Below are positions 27,348-36,654 of a stretch of DNA of 64,000 bases, piece by piece. Origin of the DNA: Bacillus sp. MM2020_1 (GTDB lineage: Bacteria; Bacillota; Bacilli; Bacillales; Cytobacillaceae). Under the pieces are notes generated by a model. That model saw only the letters and a program-made list of their open reading frames with translations. It did not search any database and had not been told where the DNA came from. How positions within the stretch are numbered: the first letter of the stretch is position 1; every line of letters begins with the position of its first letter. The DNA lies in the NCBI GenBank assembly GCA_011250595.1, contig JAANMP010000021.1, positions 1 through 64,000 of the forward strand. Direction: 5' to 3'. The position numbers and the translations under genes are program-made.

Positions 27348-28672
27348 CGAATCCTTCTCCTCCTTTTTACAAAAATGATTCCTAAAATAATCATAACCGG
27401 TATCAGCAAAAACCAAACTGCCGGGAGCCTAGTTCCTCGTTCACTCATCAACGGATAAGGGTCTGTAAAAACAGTTTCTTGTCTATGTAGAAATTGATTG
27501 ATTTTTTCGTAGATATGAATAGACGGGCTCGGTAAAAAGAGATAAACAAGCTCTTGGTCTTCCATTAACTTTGCAAGGGAAGATTTATACTTAACAGGAA
27601 TATCTCCAATCATATCTTCATTCAAATCAAATAAGGCAAACGTTTCCCCCCATTCATTCCCTTTATGGTTTTCACTCCATTGGTTCTGCGCTTGCCCTCC
27701 AATCGTAATCACAGGAAGCGTATTGCGAAAAAAGCTATTCAAGGAAAATACTTGGCTGCTCGAGCTAGCCCAGAGCTCAACCCCGATGCGATTTTGCAGA
27801 AACTCATTGCTAATAATTCTGTTATTCTGTGATAGATCAATATAAAGCCCGCGCTGATTGTGATAGAAATGATTGTCCTTCACTATATTTTCATCACTCG
27901 CTTGAAGCATTAAACCAAACGAGCGGCTGCCCTGTTGGTAAGAAAATTCATTTTCAATTAACTCAATACCCTTAGAATTCATAATCGCAGCTCCACCGAC
28001 ATTCTGGTGAAAATGATTATTGAAAAAATGGTTGTGATCAGAATACATATAGTGTAATCCATAGCGTGTATGGCTAATATCTACTTTCTTGACCACATTA
28101 TCATTTGAATAGGAAAAATAGATTCCATCGCGAGAATCACGAATAACCGCATCAGTTAATCGATTTCGCTGGGAACGGATCAGTTGGATACCGTTCCCTT
28201 GACCGGCGACTTCCCCCCCGCCCATTCCTGTAATCCATACTTTCGAAAGATCATTTTCATTAGATGAGCTAAAATAAATGCCGTGAAAGGAATCACTGAT
28301 GGTCAAGTTTTTAAGTACATTTCGGTCAGATAGAACCTTAATCGCAGAATACTCTTCTACTGAATTCCTACTTTTACTGCTATGAGAGATTCGTAAGTTT
28401 TCCAATCGAGTGCCTATCGCAGTCTTTTGAATCAAGATGACATTCCCTGTCCCATCGCCTTTAATATTAGTTTTACCAGCGCCCTTAATGGCAATCGGTT
28501 TTGATATCGTCACATTCCCACTATAAGTCTTATTTTGCAGAAGAAGAGTCCCATGTGCAGGAGTTTGATCGACCAGATCTTGCAAGGAACTGTTTTCTGC
28601 AAAAAAGGTGTTTGGATGAATGGTTAGCAAAAAAAATATGATTCCTGCCATCCAATGCCATTTCTCCCTCAT
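27344..28672 (-). CDS. nosD: NosD, periplasmic-type beta-helix copper-insertion protein
   Basis: The 442-residue protein has an N-terminal signal sequence (MREKWHWMAGIIFFLL), a long right-handed parallel beta-helix of repeated units (NRLTDAVIRDSRDGIYFSYS, NVVKKVDISHTRYGLHYMYS) and a C-terminal membrane helix (AVWFLLIPVMIILGIIFV) before an Arg/Lys-rich tail. NosD works with NosF and NosY in maturation of the CuZ cluster. The start at 28672 overlaps the nosB stop (ATGA), with GGAGGG ten bases upstream. Confidence 0.95.
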   Translation of the reverse strand: MREKWHWMAGIIFFLLTIHPNTFFAENSSLQDLVDQTPAHGTLLLQNKTYSGNVTISKPIAIKGAGKTNIKGDGTGNVILIQKTAIGTRLENLRISHSSKSRNSVEEYSAIKVLSDRNVLKNLTISDSFHGIYFSSSNENDLSKVWITGMGGGEVAGQGNGIQLIRSQRNRLTDAVIRDSRDGIYFSYSNDNVVKKVDISHTRYGLHYMYSDHNHFFNNHFHQNVGGAAIMNSKGIELIENEFSYQQGSRSFGLMLQASDENIVKDNHFYHNQRGLYIDLSQNNRIISNEFLQNRIGVELWASSSSQVFSLNSFFRNTLPVITIGGQAQNQWSENHKGNEWGETFALFDLNEDMIGDIPVKYKSSLAKLMEDQELVYLFLPSPSIHIYEKINQFLHRQETVFTDPYPLMSERGTRLPAVWFLLIPVMIILGIIFVKRRRRIR

Positions 28673-29232
28673 CTTTTCCGATCCCTCCACAATGGAAACA
28701 GTGTGCATAAGAAAGCAGCACCGAGGAGAAATGAACCATAGGTGAAATAGCTTTCCGTCACAAAGTTGGCAAGTGTATTCTCCCCAATAACTGGAGGTAC
28801 AAATGGATCCACGTCAATCGGTGCCGTTGGATCAAGGTCCGTTCCATAATTACGCAGACAGCGGTGGATGTCATAAATTCCGAATGCTCCGCCCACAATA
28901 AAAAGCCCAATCAGACCGTAGAGCAAGCTTTTTCGCCGCAAAAATGCAGTAATAAGCGTTAACAAGGCCAGAATACCGATGATATATGGAAGGAATTGGA
29001 GCTCTGGAAAGTTCTCCTCGCCAAAACCCTTCATGCCAATGTAATGATTTAATCCATTGACGATATCGATATCTCCCGCCATCTTATACGGATAAACAAT
29101 GATATCCAAGCCTTCCGGATATTGTGGCGCATAGAATCGCATTCCCCACCAAGGAAAGAAAATGGACGTAATTAGCAAAATAGCTGCTAGACACAGTGCA
29201 ATAACAGAAGGAATGGAAAGAGTATTGGACAA
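28669..29232 (-). CDS. nosB: NosB-like polytopic membrane protein of clade II nos clusters
   Basis: This 187-residue protein has four hydrophobic segments (about 8-30, 80-97, 103-120, 160-180) and an extracytoplasmic loop with LNHYIGMKGFGEENFPELQF. A membrane protein of this kind follows nosZ in clade II clusters and is called NosB; its exact function is unknown. It sits between nosZ and nosD and overlaps nosD by four bases. The name rests on position, topology and the HYIGMK motif. Confidence 0.75.
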   Translation of the reverse strand: MSNTLSIPSVIALCLAAILLITSIFFPWWGMRFYAPQYPEGLDIIVYPYKMAGDIDIVNGLNHYIGMKGFGEENFPELQFLPYIIGILALLTLITAFLRRKSLLYGLIGLFIVGGAFGIYDIHRCLRNYGTDLDPTAPIDVDPFVPPVIGENTLANFVTESYFTYGSFLLGAAFLCTLFPLWRDRKR

Positions 29233-29286
29233 TTTAATGCTCCTTTCTCGTAAAAAGAAAAAAGGGCAACGCGGCCCCTCCTCCTT

Positions 29287-31152
29287 TTATCCTTTGGGTT
29301 CAACTAATAAATACCCATTCATTTCCTGATGTAAAGCAGAACAGAAATTTGTACAGTATAAAGGATAGGTACCTGCCTTATTCGCTGTAAATTCAATTGT
29401 CTGGGTCTGTCCCGGCTGGACTTCCATGTTCAAATCGTAGGAGTTAATTCCAAAGCCGTGGGTAATGTCCTGATCAAGATCGATATTAGTTAAATGAATG
29501 ACGACTTTATCTCCTTCTTTAACATTGATGACATCTTTTCGAGCAGCCTTCCCATCAAAAATGAATTTGGACCGTAACGCAACCCCATGTACTTCTACAA
29601 CATTCCCTTTTCTTGTAATACGAGTGTCCTTTTGATTCCAGACGCTATCTGGACGCTTTTCATCCTTATCGTATACGACAATCGGCTTGATTTTGTCCGC
29701 CTTTATCATCTGTGCATAATGTGGTTCAGGGTCGGCGGGAGCTGATTGGATAATTTCCATCTTTTTACCGCTAAGATCAATTAATTGCATCGATTCTGGA
29801 TGGGAAGGACCAACAGAAAGATAAGTATCCTTAGCAATTTTATTAAGCGCAATAATATATTTACCGTCTGGGCTGACGGTATCGCCCTCTGCAGCAGACG
29901 CATGACCAGGTGAATATTGAACAGGTACGCGGTCAACCGTTTCGCCGGTCTTGATATTCCATTTGACAATCTCTGACGAAATAAACATCGTCGTATAAGC
30001 AAACCCATTACCATCGAATTGTGTATGCAGTGGTCCGAGTGCATTTTCTGGGTTTACTTCCCTTTCCATGACGGATGCATAATCTAAAACGGGAATTCCT
30101 TCCTGCTCACCTGCAAACTTTTTATCTTTGATGGCTTTAAATGCTTTTTCAAAAGAGAATACTGTCATTGCCGGTGCTAGTTTTCCGGATGCAATGAAAC
30201 GGGTTCCGTCAGGAGTTACATCAACCCCATGGGGTGACTTTGCAGTTGGTACAAGATAAATGGCTCCTTTATGCTTTGATGGATCGAGCATTTTCATTCC
30301 ATTGACCATGTCATACTTTCCATCCGCAACCATCTTCTCAAGTTCTTTCCAGTTAAAAAGAACAACATAATCACGGTCTTTCTGTGAGGCATTAATTTCC
30401 TCCTCTGTCGTTGCTTCTTCTGTATTATAGGTTGTCATGACTGCCCAATCTTTTGAAATCTTTTTGCCGGCATCCGATAAATCGAATGACCAAGGGGGCA
30501 GAGCAACCTGATAAGCAACACTCAGCTTTTGTTTTTTCTCATCAAATGTAACGGCAGACATTACTCCTTTAAATTTGGTCTTATAGTCATCCAAAGAGGC
30601 AAATTTATGTCCAAATGGAACAGCAAACCTGGTCGGTAAAAACATATATTCTGTATTCTGAGTCACAAATGCCGCACAATGGGGGCCTCCTGTATTTGGA
30701 ACCTCCAAAATATCCTTAACCGTAAACGTCTTTAGATCCATAACAGCCGCACGATTATTCCCTACGTCTGTCGCAAATAAATACTTTCCATCATACTCTC
30801 CTCCCTTTTCCGATAAGGCAGGATGATGGAGATCGCCCCAATTGTACTTTCCCAGCATTTTTTTTGAATGCTTATCCCAGCCATAACCTGTCGCTGAATC
30901 ATGTGAAAAAACTGGTATTGTACGAATATGGCGCATTGAGGGAACACCATAAATAAACATTTGCCCAGAGTGACCACCAGAGGCAAATAAATAATATTCA
31001 TCCTTCTGACCAAAGGGAACATAGACCTTTTGGGCAATGGTGGCAGTTCCCGCTTGATTAGTATTTTTATTATTGTTGAAATCCGCAAATATCACAGTCG
31101 ATGCCAATGCTCCCAATACTAATCCGGAAATGGCTGCAATCAATTTTTTCAT
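29287..31152 (-). CDS. nosZ: Nitrous oxide reductase NosZ, clade II (Sec-dependent)
   Basis: NosZ reduces N2O to N2 outside the cytoplasm. The 621-residue protein has a Sec-type signal (MKKLIAAISGLVLGALAST) without the twin-arginine motif of clade I enzymes. The beta-propeller carries histidines of the CuZ cluster in WGDLHHPALS, GGPHCAAF, KSPHGVDVTPDG, LGPLHTQFDG and SPGHASAAEGD. The C-terminal cupredoxin has the CuA ligands: H565 in HGFGINS, then C600, C604, H608 and M611 in YCTNFCSALHQEM. All key residues are present, so the enzyme should be active. It follows a membrane cytochrome c by 16 bp. Confidence 0.98.
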   Translation of the reverse strand: MKKLIAAISGLVLGALASTVIFADFNNNKNTNQAGTATIAQKVYVPFGQKDEYYLFASGGHSGQMFIYGVPSMRHIRTIPVFSHDSATGYGWDKHSKKMLGKYNWGDLHHPALSEKGGEYDGKYLFATDVGNNRAAVMDLKTFTVKDILEVPNTGGPHCAAFVTQNTEYMFLPTRFAVPFGHKFASLDDYKTKFKGVMSAVTFDEKKQKLSVAYQVALPPWSFDLSDAGKKISKDWAVMTTYNTEEATTEEEINASQKDRDYVVLFNWKELEKMVADGKYDMVNGMKMLDPSKHKGAIYLVPTAKSPHGVDVTPDGTRFIASGKLAPAMTVFSFEKAFKAIKDKKFAGEQEGIPVLDYASVMEREVNPENALGPLHTQFDGNGFAYTTMFISSEIVKWNIKTGETVDRVPVQYSPGHASAAEGDTVSPDGKYIIALNKIAKDTYLSVGPSHPESMQLIDLSGKKMEIIQSAPADPEPHYAQMIKADKIKPIVVYDKDEKRPDSVWNQKDTRITRKGNVVEVHGVALRSKFIFDGKAARKDVINVKEGDKVVIHLTNIDLDQDITHGFGINSYDLNMEVQPGQTQTIEFTANKAGTYPLYCTNFCSALHQEMNGYLLVEPKG

Positions 31153-31168
31153 AAAATTTCCTCCAAAA

Positions 31169-31600
31169 TCATTGTTTCTTCTCTGATGCGGCTTTTAGGG
31201 CTGCAAGAACCGCTGCTCTTTCATCATCCGTCAGCGGTTTATCTCCTAGTACACCTGACATGACTGCAGAAGTTGGTTTTTTGAGAAACTCTTCGATTGG
31301 CACACCATGCTTTCCTTCAACATTTACATAGGCCTGAGATAAATCCGGACCCGTAGACCCACCTTGGATATTTAGTGCAGAAATACTATGGCAGGAAACG
31401 CAGCCGCGCTGAATAAAAATCCTGCCTTCTTTAGCGGTTGAATCACCCTGTTGTTTTTCTATCGCATCTTTTTTGACAACTTGATCAGTTTTTTCTGCCG
31501 TTTCAGCAGGTGCTGCTTTTTCCTTAGCATTAAAAATTAAGTAACCTCCACCAAAAGCGACCCCAAAACAAATAAGAAAAATAGCAATATATTTCCCCAT
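31169..31600 (-). CDS. Membrane-anchored monohaem cytochrome c, likely NosZ electron donor
   Basis: This 143-residue protein has an N-terminal membrane anchor (YIAIFLICFGVAFGGGYLIF), an Ala/Lys/Glu-rich linker and a C-terminal class I cytochrome domain. The haem site is RGCVSCHSI, with the distal methionine expected in SAVMSGVLGD. As first gene of the nos operon, just before nosZ, it probably passes electrons to NosZ. The ATG at 31600 has GGAGGG five bases upstream; an in-frame ATG seven codons earlier lacks a site. Confidence 0.9.
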   Translation of the reverse strand: MGKYIAIFLICFGVAFGGGYLIFNAKEKAAPAETAEKTDQVVKKDAIEKQQGDSTAKEGRIFIQRGCVSCHSISALNIQGGSTGPDLSQAYVNVEGKHGVPIEEFLKKPTSAVMSGVLGDKPLTDDERAAVLAALKAASEKKQ

Positions 31601-31734
31601 ATGCCCCCTCCTTTCTAACATAGTTATAATATTTTTTTAGTTTTACCCGGAGGAGCTCTTTTATTCCGAAAAGTGGTTAGTATAACAACAATACCCAAGG
31701 AAATAGTCCTGTTCCAAATCGACTACACCAATTT

Positions 31735-31826
31735 TTATCAGCGATTTTGGGGCATATATCAGCAATTTTTATTTGTTTATCAGCGATTTATTCTATTTAT
31801 CAGCGAAAATTAGTTTTTATCAGCGA
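31735..31826 (+). repeat. Phased decamer array 1 (five TTATCAGCGA copies)
   Basis: TTATCAGCGA or close variants start at 31735, 31756, 31777, 31797 and 31817, a spacing of 21, 21, 20 and 20 bp. The variant at 31756 reads ATATCAGCAA. The spacers are unrelated A/T-rich sequence. The last copy ends 8 bp from the stop codon of the NERD gene, and the array lies 135-226 bp upstream of the nos operon start. All copies face the same way. Confidence 0.92.
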
Positions 31827-31834
31827 TACGTCAT

Positions 31835-32809
31835 TTAAAATGGAAAAGTCTTAGGGAAGTAAGCCCGTCCCTTTTTCGTTCCAGAATAATTAAGATTTAC
31901 AGAAAGCAGTAATCTTTTTGCAGTATCATGGGATTGTATATGGGCAAATTCACGAAACTGCTGATTTGTAATTTTCGAATCAAAAAGTAGAAAGTAATCT
32001 CTCAAAGCATCAATATGAGCATCTTTTGAAAATTTGTCGCATGAAGGGCAATACCATTTGTGTTTCTTACGAATAAGTGGAAAATGAGTGCAGCTGGGTC
32101 CAAAAACACCGGTCAATAAATTCGCTTTGTTAATTCCATATTTAGTTAAGATATAGTTGGTTGGGATTTTATTCATTTTTACAAGGAGACGGCTCAGCTT
32201 TCGAAGATCTTTGGAATCAAGAATAGGGGTAGAATATTGTTGCTCAAAAAACTGAATTTTATTTAGGAGAACATCTGACTTACATACTCGTGGCTTTACT
32301 TTATGAGCGTTTTTGCCTGTGATGACATAGGAAGCATACTTATTGCTGATGACTACTAAGTGATCAACTGGTACTTGGGGAAATTTATGTTCGGCCATTA
32401 GCTTCTTTATATATTCTTGATGCCTTTTTGCTTGGGCAAGCGGGTAGGGGTAACCTTTTTCCTTGTCATTATTGATTTGGATAAACTGCTCATTTTCCAT
32501 ATCGAATATTAATTTACCAGTCATATGTTTCACTTCAAGAATTAGGGCGAATTCTGGTGTCAGAAGAAGGGTGTCAATTTGGCTGTTGTAGTTACCATCA
32601 GGAAGGTTTAAATCGTGGAGTACCATGTATTTATCAACAGAAAGGAGGCGCAAATAATAATCAAGACTTACTTCACCTTTATACCCGGCCTGCCTTCTCC
32701 CCATCTCCTCTATTATTCGCTGATACTTTGGATAATTCAGAGGAAGTCGTCGGCATAATGCCTGTAAAATAAGAAGTACTAATGGAATTGTTCTTTCTTT
32801 TATAATCAA
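31835..32809 (-). CDS. NERD-domain nuclease-like protein with zinc site and helical C-terminus (copy 1)
   Basis: The 324-residue protein has a helical N-terminus, a NERD domain (about 44-145) and a C-terminal zinc site. NERD is related to PD-(D/E)XK nucleases. The key residues are E46 in YKGEVSL, D79 in SQIDTLLL and E92/K94 in LEVKHMTG. The likely metal ligands are C240, H242, C254 and C257 (SCTHF, WYCPSCDK). The last 60 residues look like a helix-turn-helix (SKITNQQFREFAHI, DTAKRLLLS). TTG start behind AAGGAG. Phased decamer arrays flank the gene. Its substrate is unknown; DNA binding at the arrays is an inference. Confidence 0.85.
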   Translation of the reverse strand: MIIKERTIPLVLLILQALCRRLPLNYPKYQRIIEEMGRRQAGYKGEVSLDYYLRLLSVDKYMVLHDLNLPDGNYNSQIDTLLLTPEFALILEVKHMTGKLIFDMENEQFIQINNDKEKGYPYPLAQAKRHQEYIKKLMAEHKFPQVPVDHLVVISNKYASYVITGKNAHKVKPRVCKSDVLLNKIQFFEQQYSTPILDSKDLRKLSRLLVKMNKIPTNYILTKYGINKANLLTGVFGPSCTHFPLIRKKHKWYCPSCDKFSKDAHIDALRDYFLLFDSKITNQQFREFAHIQSHDTAKRLLLSVNLNYSGTKKGRAYFPKTFPF

Positions 32810-32909
32810 AAACTATCACTCCTTTCATTTTACTAATGTAGTTCTGAGTAGACCCTGAAAACCCTGCCGAATATTAGCGAAATTTGTTAATAATTAATGT
32901 CTATTTATT

Positions 32910-33001
32910 TTATCAGCGGTTTTTAAATGTTTATCAGCGATTCCAGCAATATATCAGCGATTCCGCACCATTTATCAGCGAAAAATTCAATATATCAGCA
33001 A
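32910..33001 (+). repeat. Phased decamer array 2 (five TTATCAGCGA copies)
   Basis: Copies start at 32910 (TTATCAGCGG), 32931 (exact), 32951 (ATATCAGCGA), 32972 (exact) and 32992 (ATATCAGCAA), with spacing 21, 20, 21 and 20 bp. It lies 101 bp upstream of the NERD start and 26 bp from the pheT terminator. Orientation and copy number match array 1. Confidence 0.92.
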
Positions 33002-33026
33002 AGCGGGAATTTCGCCTTAAACTCAT

Positions 33027-33065
33027 ACAAAAAAGCCAGCCCGAAATCTACATTCGGGCTGGCTT
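33027..33065 (-). terminator. pheST operon terminator
   Basis: AAGCCAGCCCGAA (33033-33045) pairs perfectly with TTCGGGCTGGCTT (33053-33065), then a T-run on the minus strand. Confidence 0.92.
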
Positions 33066-33073
33066 CTATAAAT

Positions 33074-35488
33074 TTAACCTCTTAAAACCGCTCCTGCTTT
33101 TTCCTCTAAAGCTGCAAGTACGCGTGTGTGGACCTTCGTAACCTCTTCATCAGTTAACGTACGCTCAGGGTCAAGATACTTTAAAGAAAAAGCAATGGAC
33201 TTCTTGCCTTCCTCCATCTTGTCACCCTCATATAAGTCAAACACATGAACCTCTTCCAGAAGTGGCGCCCCTGCAGATAAAATAATTTCGCTTAGGGTGC
33301 CTGACACCGTTTCTTTGTTTACCACGAGGGCAATGTCTCTAGTAATCGATGGGAAGCGTGGAATGGCTTCGTATTGTAATGCTGATGTTTCTGCTTCAAG
33401 TACAGCTTTTAATGAAAGTTCAAATACGTAGGTATCTTTCAAATCCAAGTCTTTTTGAACCGTTGGATGGACTTGACCGATAAAGCCGATTTTCTCATCA
33501 TTTAGAAGAATTTCTGCTGTACGGCCCGGATGCAGACGGTCTACCTGTGCCTGAACAAATTGAACCTGTTCAAAGAGGCCAAGTTTAGCAAACATTCCTT
33601 CTAAAATTCCTTTAACAACGTAGAAGTCAACGGCTTTCTTCTCTCCTTGCCAAGAATGACTTTCCCAAAGGCCAGTAATGGCTGCAGCTAAATGTTCTTT
33701 TTCCACCGGAAGAGAGTCTGTCCCGTTCGCTAAGAATACAGCACCCGTTTCATATACACCTAAGCTATCGTTTTGGCGGGCACTATTGTATTTTAATACT
33801 TCCAAAAGCTGAGGCATGATGCTCAAACGAAGGATACTGCGCTCTTCACTCATTGGCATGGAAAGACGAATGGTATCCCGCTTTTCAAGTGCAAATTGTG
33901 CTGCCTTTTCCTCGCTTGTGAGGGAATACGTTACAGCTTGGTATAAGCCTGCACCTTCTAGGTATTGACGAACCACACGGCGTTTCTTCTGATACTCATT
34001 CAAACCGCCCGGGGTTGTCGAACCGATTGGCAGTGTTTTTGGAATATTATCGTAACCGTAAAGGCGGGCTACTTCTTCCAGTAAATCTTCTTCTATTTTA
34101 ATATCGCCGCGGCGAGTCGGTGCCGTTACGGTAATGGTATCTTCCTCAATACTTACCCCAAATTGAAGACGATCAAAGATTTCTTTCACGTCCTTCATTA
34201 CAAGCTCTGTACCAAGCACACGATTGATTTTTTCTAAAGTAATCGAAACTATGGCTGGTTCGACTGTTAGTGTGTCCGCCTCAGCCACACCTTCTAATAC
34301 TTCTCCGCCAGCGTATTTTGCCATCAGATAGGCTGCGCGCTCTCCTGCTGCACGAACACGATTCGGATCGACACCTTTCTCAAACCGAGCGCTTGCTTCA
34401 CTTCTTAGGCCATGGTCTTTTGATGCCTTTCTAACAGTTGCTCCATTAAAGTAAGCAGATTCAAGCAAAACAGTTGTTGTGTCTGACGTTACTTCAGAAT
34501 TTGCTCCTCCCATTACACCAGCTAGGGCAACAGGCTCCGTTCCATTTGTAATAACCAGATGTTCAGATGTAAGTGTACGTTCCGCATTATCAAGCGTAAC
34601 AAATTTCTCGCCATCTGCCGCACGGCGGACAAGGATTTCTTTTGACCCTAAACGATCATAATCAAATGCATGAAGCGGCTGTCCGTATTCAAGAAGAATA
34701 TAGTTGGTAATATCGACCACATTGTTGTGTGGACGAATTCCCGCTGACATTAAGCGTGTTTGCATCCAGAGCGGTGATGGTCCGATTTTTACATTTTTAA
34801 TGACTTTTGCCACATATAACGGGTTATCTTCTTTAGCTTCGACTGTGATTTTTACATAATTAGATGCTTTTTCAGTTGAAGCTTGCAAGTTCGTTTCCGG
34901 AAGTTTCACGTTTCTTCCAAGAATCGCCGCCACTTCATAAGCAACCCCTAGCATGCTTAAGCAATCTGAGCGGTTTGGAGTTAAGCTTAGTTCAAGAATC
35001 TCATCATTTCTATTTAACATTTCAATGGCATCGACGCCGACTTCAGCATCTGCCGGGAAAACAAAGATTCCCTCGGAATATTCTTTCGGCACCACTTTTC
35101 CTTCGATCCCTAACTCAGTGAGCGAACAGATCATTCCGTTCGATTCTTCGCCGCGAAGTTTCGCGCGTTTAATTTTAAAGTTACCAGGAAGGACAGCACC
35201 TACTGTTGCCACCGCAACCTTTTGACCTTGCGCCACATTTGGGGCACCGCAAATAATTTGGACCGGTTGTTCCCCGCCAACATCCACAAGGCATTTGCTT
35301 AATTTATCAGCATTCGGGTGCTGCTCGCGTTCAAGGACATGACCAACAACCACGCCTTGAATACCGTTGTTAAGAACTTCTACTCCCTCAACCTCAATAC
35401 CACTTTTAGTAATTTTTTCTGCTAATTCAGCTGCAGTTACCCCGGATAAATCGATATAATCCTGGAGCCATTTATATGAAACGAACAT
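33074..35488 (-). CDS. pheT: Phenylalanyl-tRNA synthetase beta subunit
   Basis: This 804-residue partner of PheS in the alpha2beta2 synthetase recognises and edits tRNA-Phe. Domain order is the N-terminal EMAP-like tRNA-binding domain (about 40-155, [20 protein letters not shown]), B3/B4 editing domain (about 210-380), B5 domain (about 405-475), synthetase-like core, and C-terminal FDX-ACB domain ([19 protein letters not shown] to the end). The codons for TVSGTL carry an exact GGTGTCAGGCACC repeat unit. The ATG has GGAGG 8 bp upstream; pheS lies 51 bp before it. Confidence 0.97.
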   Translation of the reverse strand: MFVSYKWLQDYIDLSGVTAAELAEKITKSGIEVEGVEVLNNGIQGVVVGHVLEREQHPNADKLSKCLVDVGGEQPVQIICGAPNVAQGQKVAVATVGAVLPGNFKIKRAKLRGEESNGMICSLTELGIEGKVVPKEYSEGIFVFPADAEVGVDAIEMLNRNDEILELSLTPNRSDCLSMLGVAYEVAAILGRNVKLPETNLQASTEKASNYVKITVEAKEDNPLYVAKVIKNVKIGPSPLWMQTRLMSAGIRPHNNVVDITNYILLEYGQPLHAFDYDRLGSKEILVRRAADGEKFVTLDNAERTLTSEHLVITNGTEPVALAGVMGGANSEVTSDTTTVLLESAYFNGATVRKASKDHGLRSEASARFEKGVDPNRVRAAGERAAYLMAKYAGGEVLEGVAEADTLTVEPAIVSITLEKINRVLGTELVMKDVKEIFDRLQFGVSIEEDTITVTAPTRRGDIKIEEDLLEEVARLYGYDNIPKTLPIGSTTPGGLNEYQKKRRVVRQYLEGAGLYQAVTYSLTSEEKAAQFALEKRDTIRLSMPMSEERSILRLSIMPQLLEVLKYNSARQNDSLGVYETGAVFLANGTDSLPVEKEHLAAAITGLWESHSWQGEKKAVDFYVVKGILEGMFAKLGLFEQVQFVQAQVDRLHPGRTAEILLNDEKIGFIGQVHPTVQKDLDLKDTYVFELSLKAVLEAETSALQYEAIPRFPSITRDIALVVNKETVSGTLSEIILSAGAPLLEEVHVFDLYEGDKMEEGKKSIAFSLKYLDPERTLTDEEVTKVHTRVLAALEEKAGAVLRG
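33296..33308. repeat. GGTGTCAGGCACC unit inside pheT
   Basis: An exact copy of the 13-base repeat core found in the hairpins at 1-48 and 8661-8699 lies in the FDX-ACB coding region of pheT, read in frame as part of ETVSGTL. No inverted partner is adjacent. Confidence 0.7.
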
Positions 35489-35539
35489 GTCGTCATCCTC
35501 CTTTAGTTATCTTTAATCAACGAGTTAATGTATTCAAGT

Positions 35540-36577
35540 TCATTCGTGTTTTGAAAATTGCTTTAAGAACCGAACATCATTGGTATAAAAATGTCTAATA
35601 TCATCGACACCGTACTTTAACATTGCAATCCGCTCAGGCCCCATTCCGAAGGCAAAGCCAGTGTATTTCTTCGAATCGTATCCAGCCATCTCAAGCACGT
35701 TAGGGTGAACCATACCTGCTCCAAGAATTTCAATCCAGCCTGTGCGCTTACAAACGCTGCAGCCAGACCCGCCACAAATTTTACAAGAAATATCCATTTC
35801 AACTGAAGGTTCAGTAAATGGGAAAAAGCTTGGACGCAGACGAATTTCACGATCTTCCCCGAACATTTTTTTCGCAAATACTTCTAATGTTCCTTTCAGG
35901 TCACTCATGCGGATGTTCTCTCCGACTACAAGACCTTCGATTTGCATAAATTGATGAGAGTGTGTTGCATCATCATTATCACGACGGTACACTTTACCCG
36001 GACAAATAATTTTGATTGGCCCCTTGCCATGGTGCTTCTCCATCGTCCGTGCTTGAACTGGCGATGTATGGGTACGAAGAAGGATATCTTCTGTGATATA
36101 GAACGAGTCCTGCATATCGCGGGCTGGGTGTCCTTTAGGTAAGTTAAGTGCTTCGAAGTTATAATAATCCTGCTCAACTTCAGGACCTTCTGCTACCTGG
36201 TACCCCATGCCAATAAATAGGTCTTCAATTTCTTCGATGATACTTGTCAGTGGATGATGATTTCCAACCTTTATTGGTCGGCCAGGGAGGGTAACATCAA
36301 TGCTTTCAGAAGCTAATTTTTCTAAGACAGCAGCCTCTTCAAACCCCTTTTGTTTAGCCTCAATTTTAACAGCTATTGTCTCACGGACTTCGTTCGCTAA
36401 TGCCCCCATCACTGGGCGCTCTTCAGCAGAAAGCTTCCCCATTCCGCGGAGTACTTCTGTGATTGGACCCTTTTTTCCTAGATAAGCCACACGGATGTCA
36501 TTTAATTCTTTTAAACTTACCGACTTTTCAACTTTTTGAATAGCCTCTTCCTGCAATTCCTTTAAACGTTCTTGCAT
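35540..36577 (-). CDS. pheS: Phenylalanyl-tRNA synthetase alpha subunit
   Basis: The 345-residue catalytic subunit charges tRNA-Phe. It has the N-terminal coiled coil (about 1-85) and the class II core: motif 1 region around [19 protein letters not shown], motif 2 in [19 protein letters not shown] and motif 3 in [27 protein letters not shown] and [20 protein letters not shown] are also present. The ATG has an AAGGAGG site. A T-box riboswitch upstream should induce the operon when uncharged tRNA-Phe accumulates. Confidence 0.97.
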   Translation of the reverse strand: MQERLKELQEEAIQKVEKSVSLKELNDIRVAYLGKKGPITEVLRGMGKLSAEERPVMGALANEVRETIAVKIEAKQKGFEEAAVLEKLASESIDVTLPGRPIKVGNHHPLTSIIEEIEDLFIGMGYQVAEGPEVEQDYYNFEALNLPKGHPARDMQDSFYITEDILLRTHTSPVQARTMEKHHGKGPIKIICPGKVYRRDNDDATHSHQFMQIEGLVVGENIRMSDLKGTLEVFAKKMFGEDREIRLRPSFFPFTEPSVEMDISCKICGGSGCSVCKRTGWIEILGAGMVHPNVLEMAGYDSKKYTGFAFGMGPERIAMLKYGVDDIRHFYTNDVRFLKQFSKHE

Positions 36578-36601
36578 GTCAATTCCTCCTTAATATTGAT
36601 C

Positions 36602-36640
36602 GGTGTCATAGATTGGTGTAATTGATTGGTGTCAGGCACC
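36602..36640. repeat. Three 13 bp direct repeats ending in GGTGTCAGGCACC
   Basis: Three consecutive 13-base units begin GGTGT: GGTGTCATAGATT, GGTGTAATTGATT and GGTGTCAGGCACC. They lie between the T-box terminator and the pheS ribosome site. Confidence 0.6.
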
Positions 36641-36654
36641 AGGACAGAAAAAAC

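Noticed and set aside
31735..31826. Possible CRISPR array
   Set aside because: Repeats are only 10 bp with 10-11 bp spacers and there are no cas genes; the geometry is that of phased binding sites.
32884..33141. An 85-codon plus-strand frame across array 2
   Set aside because: It covers the decamer array, the pheT terminator and the end of pheT in antisense, with no ribosome site or family resemblance.
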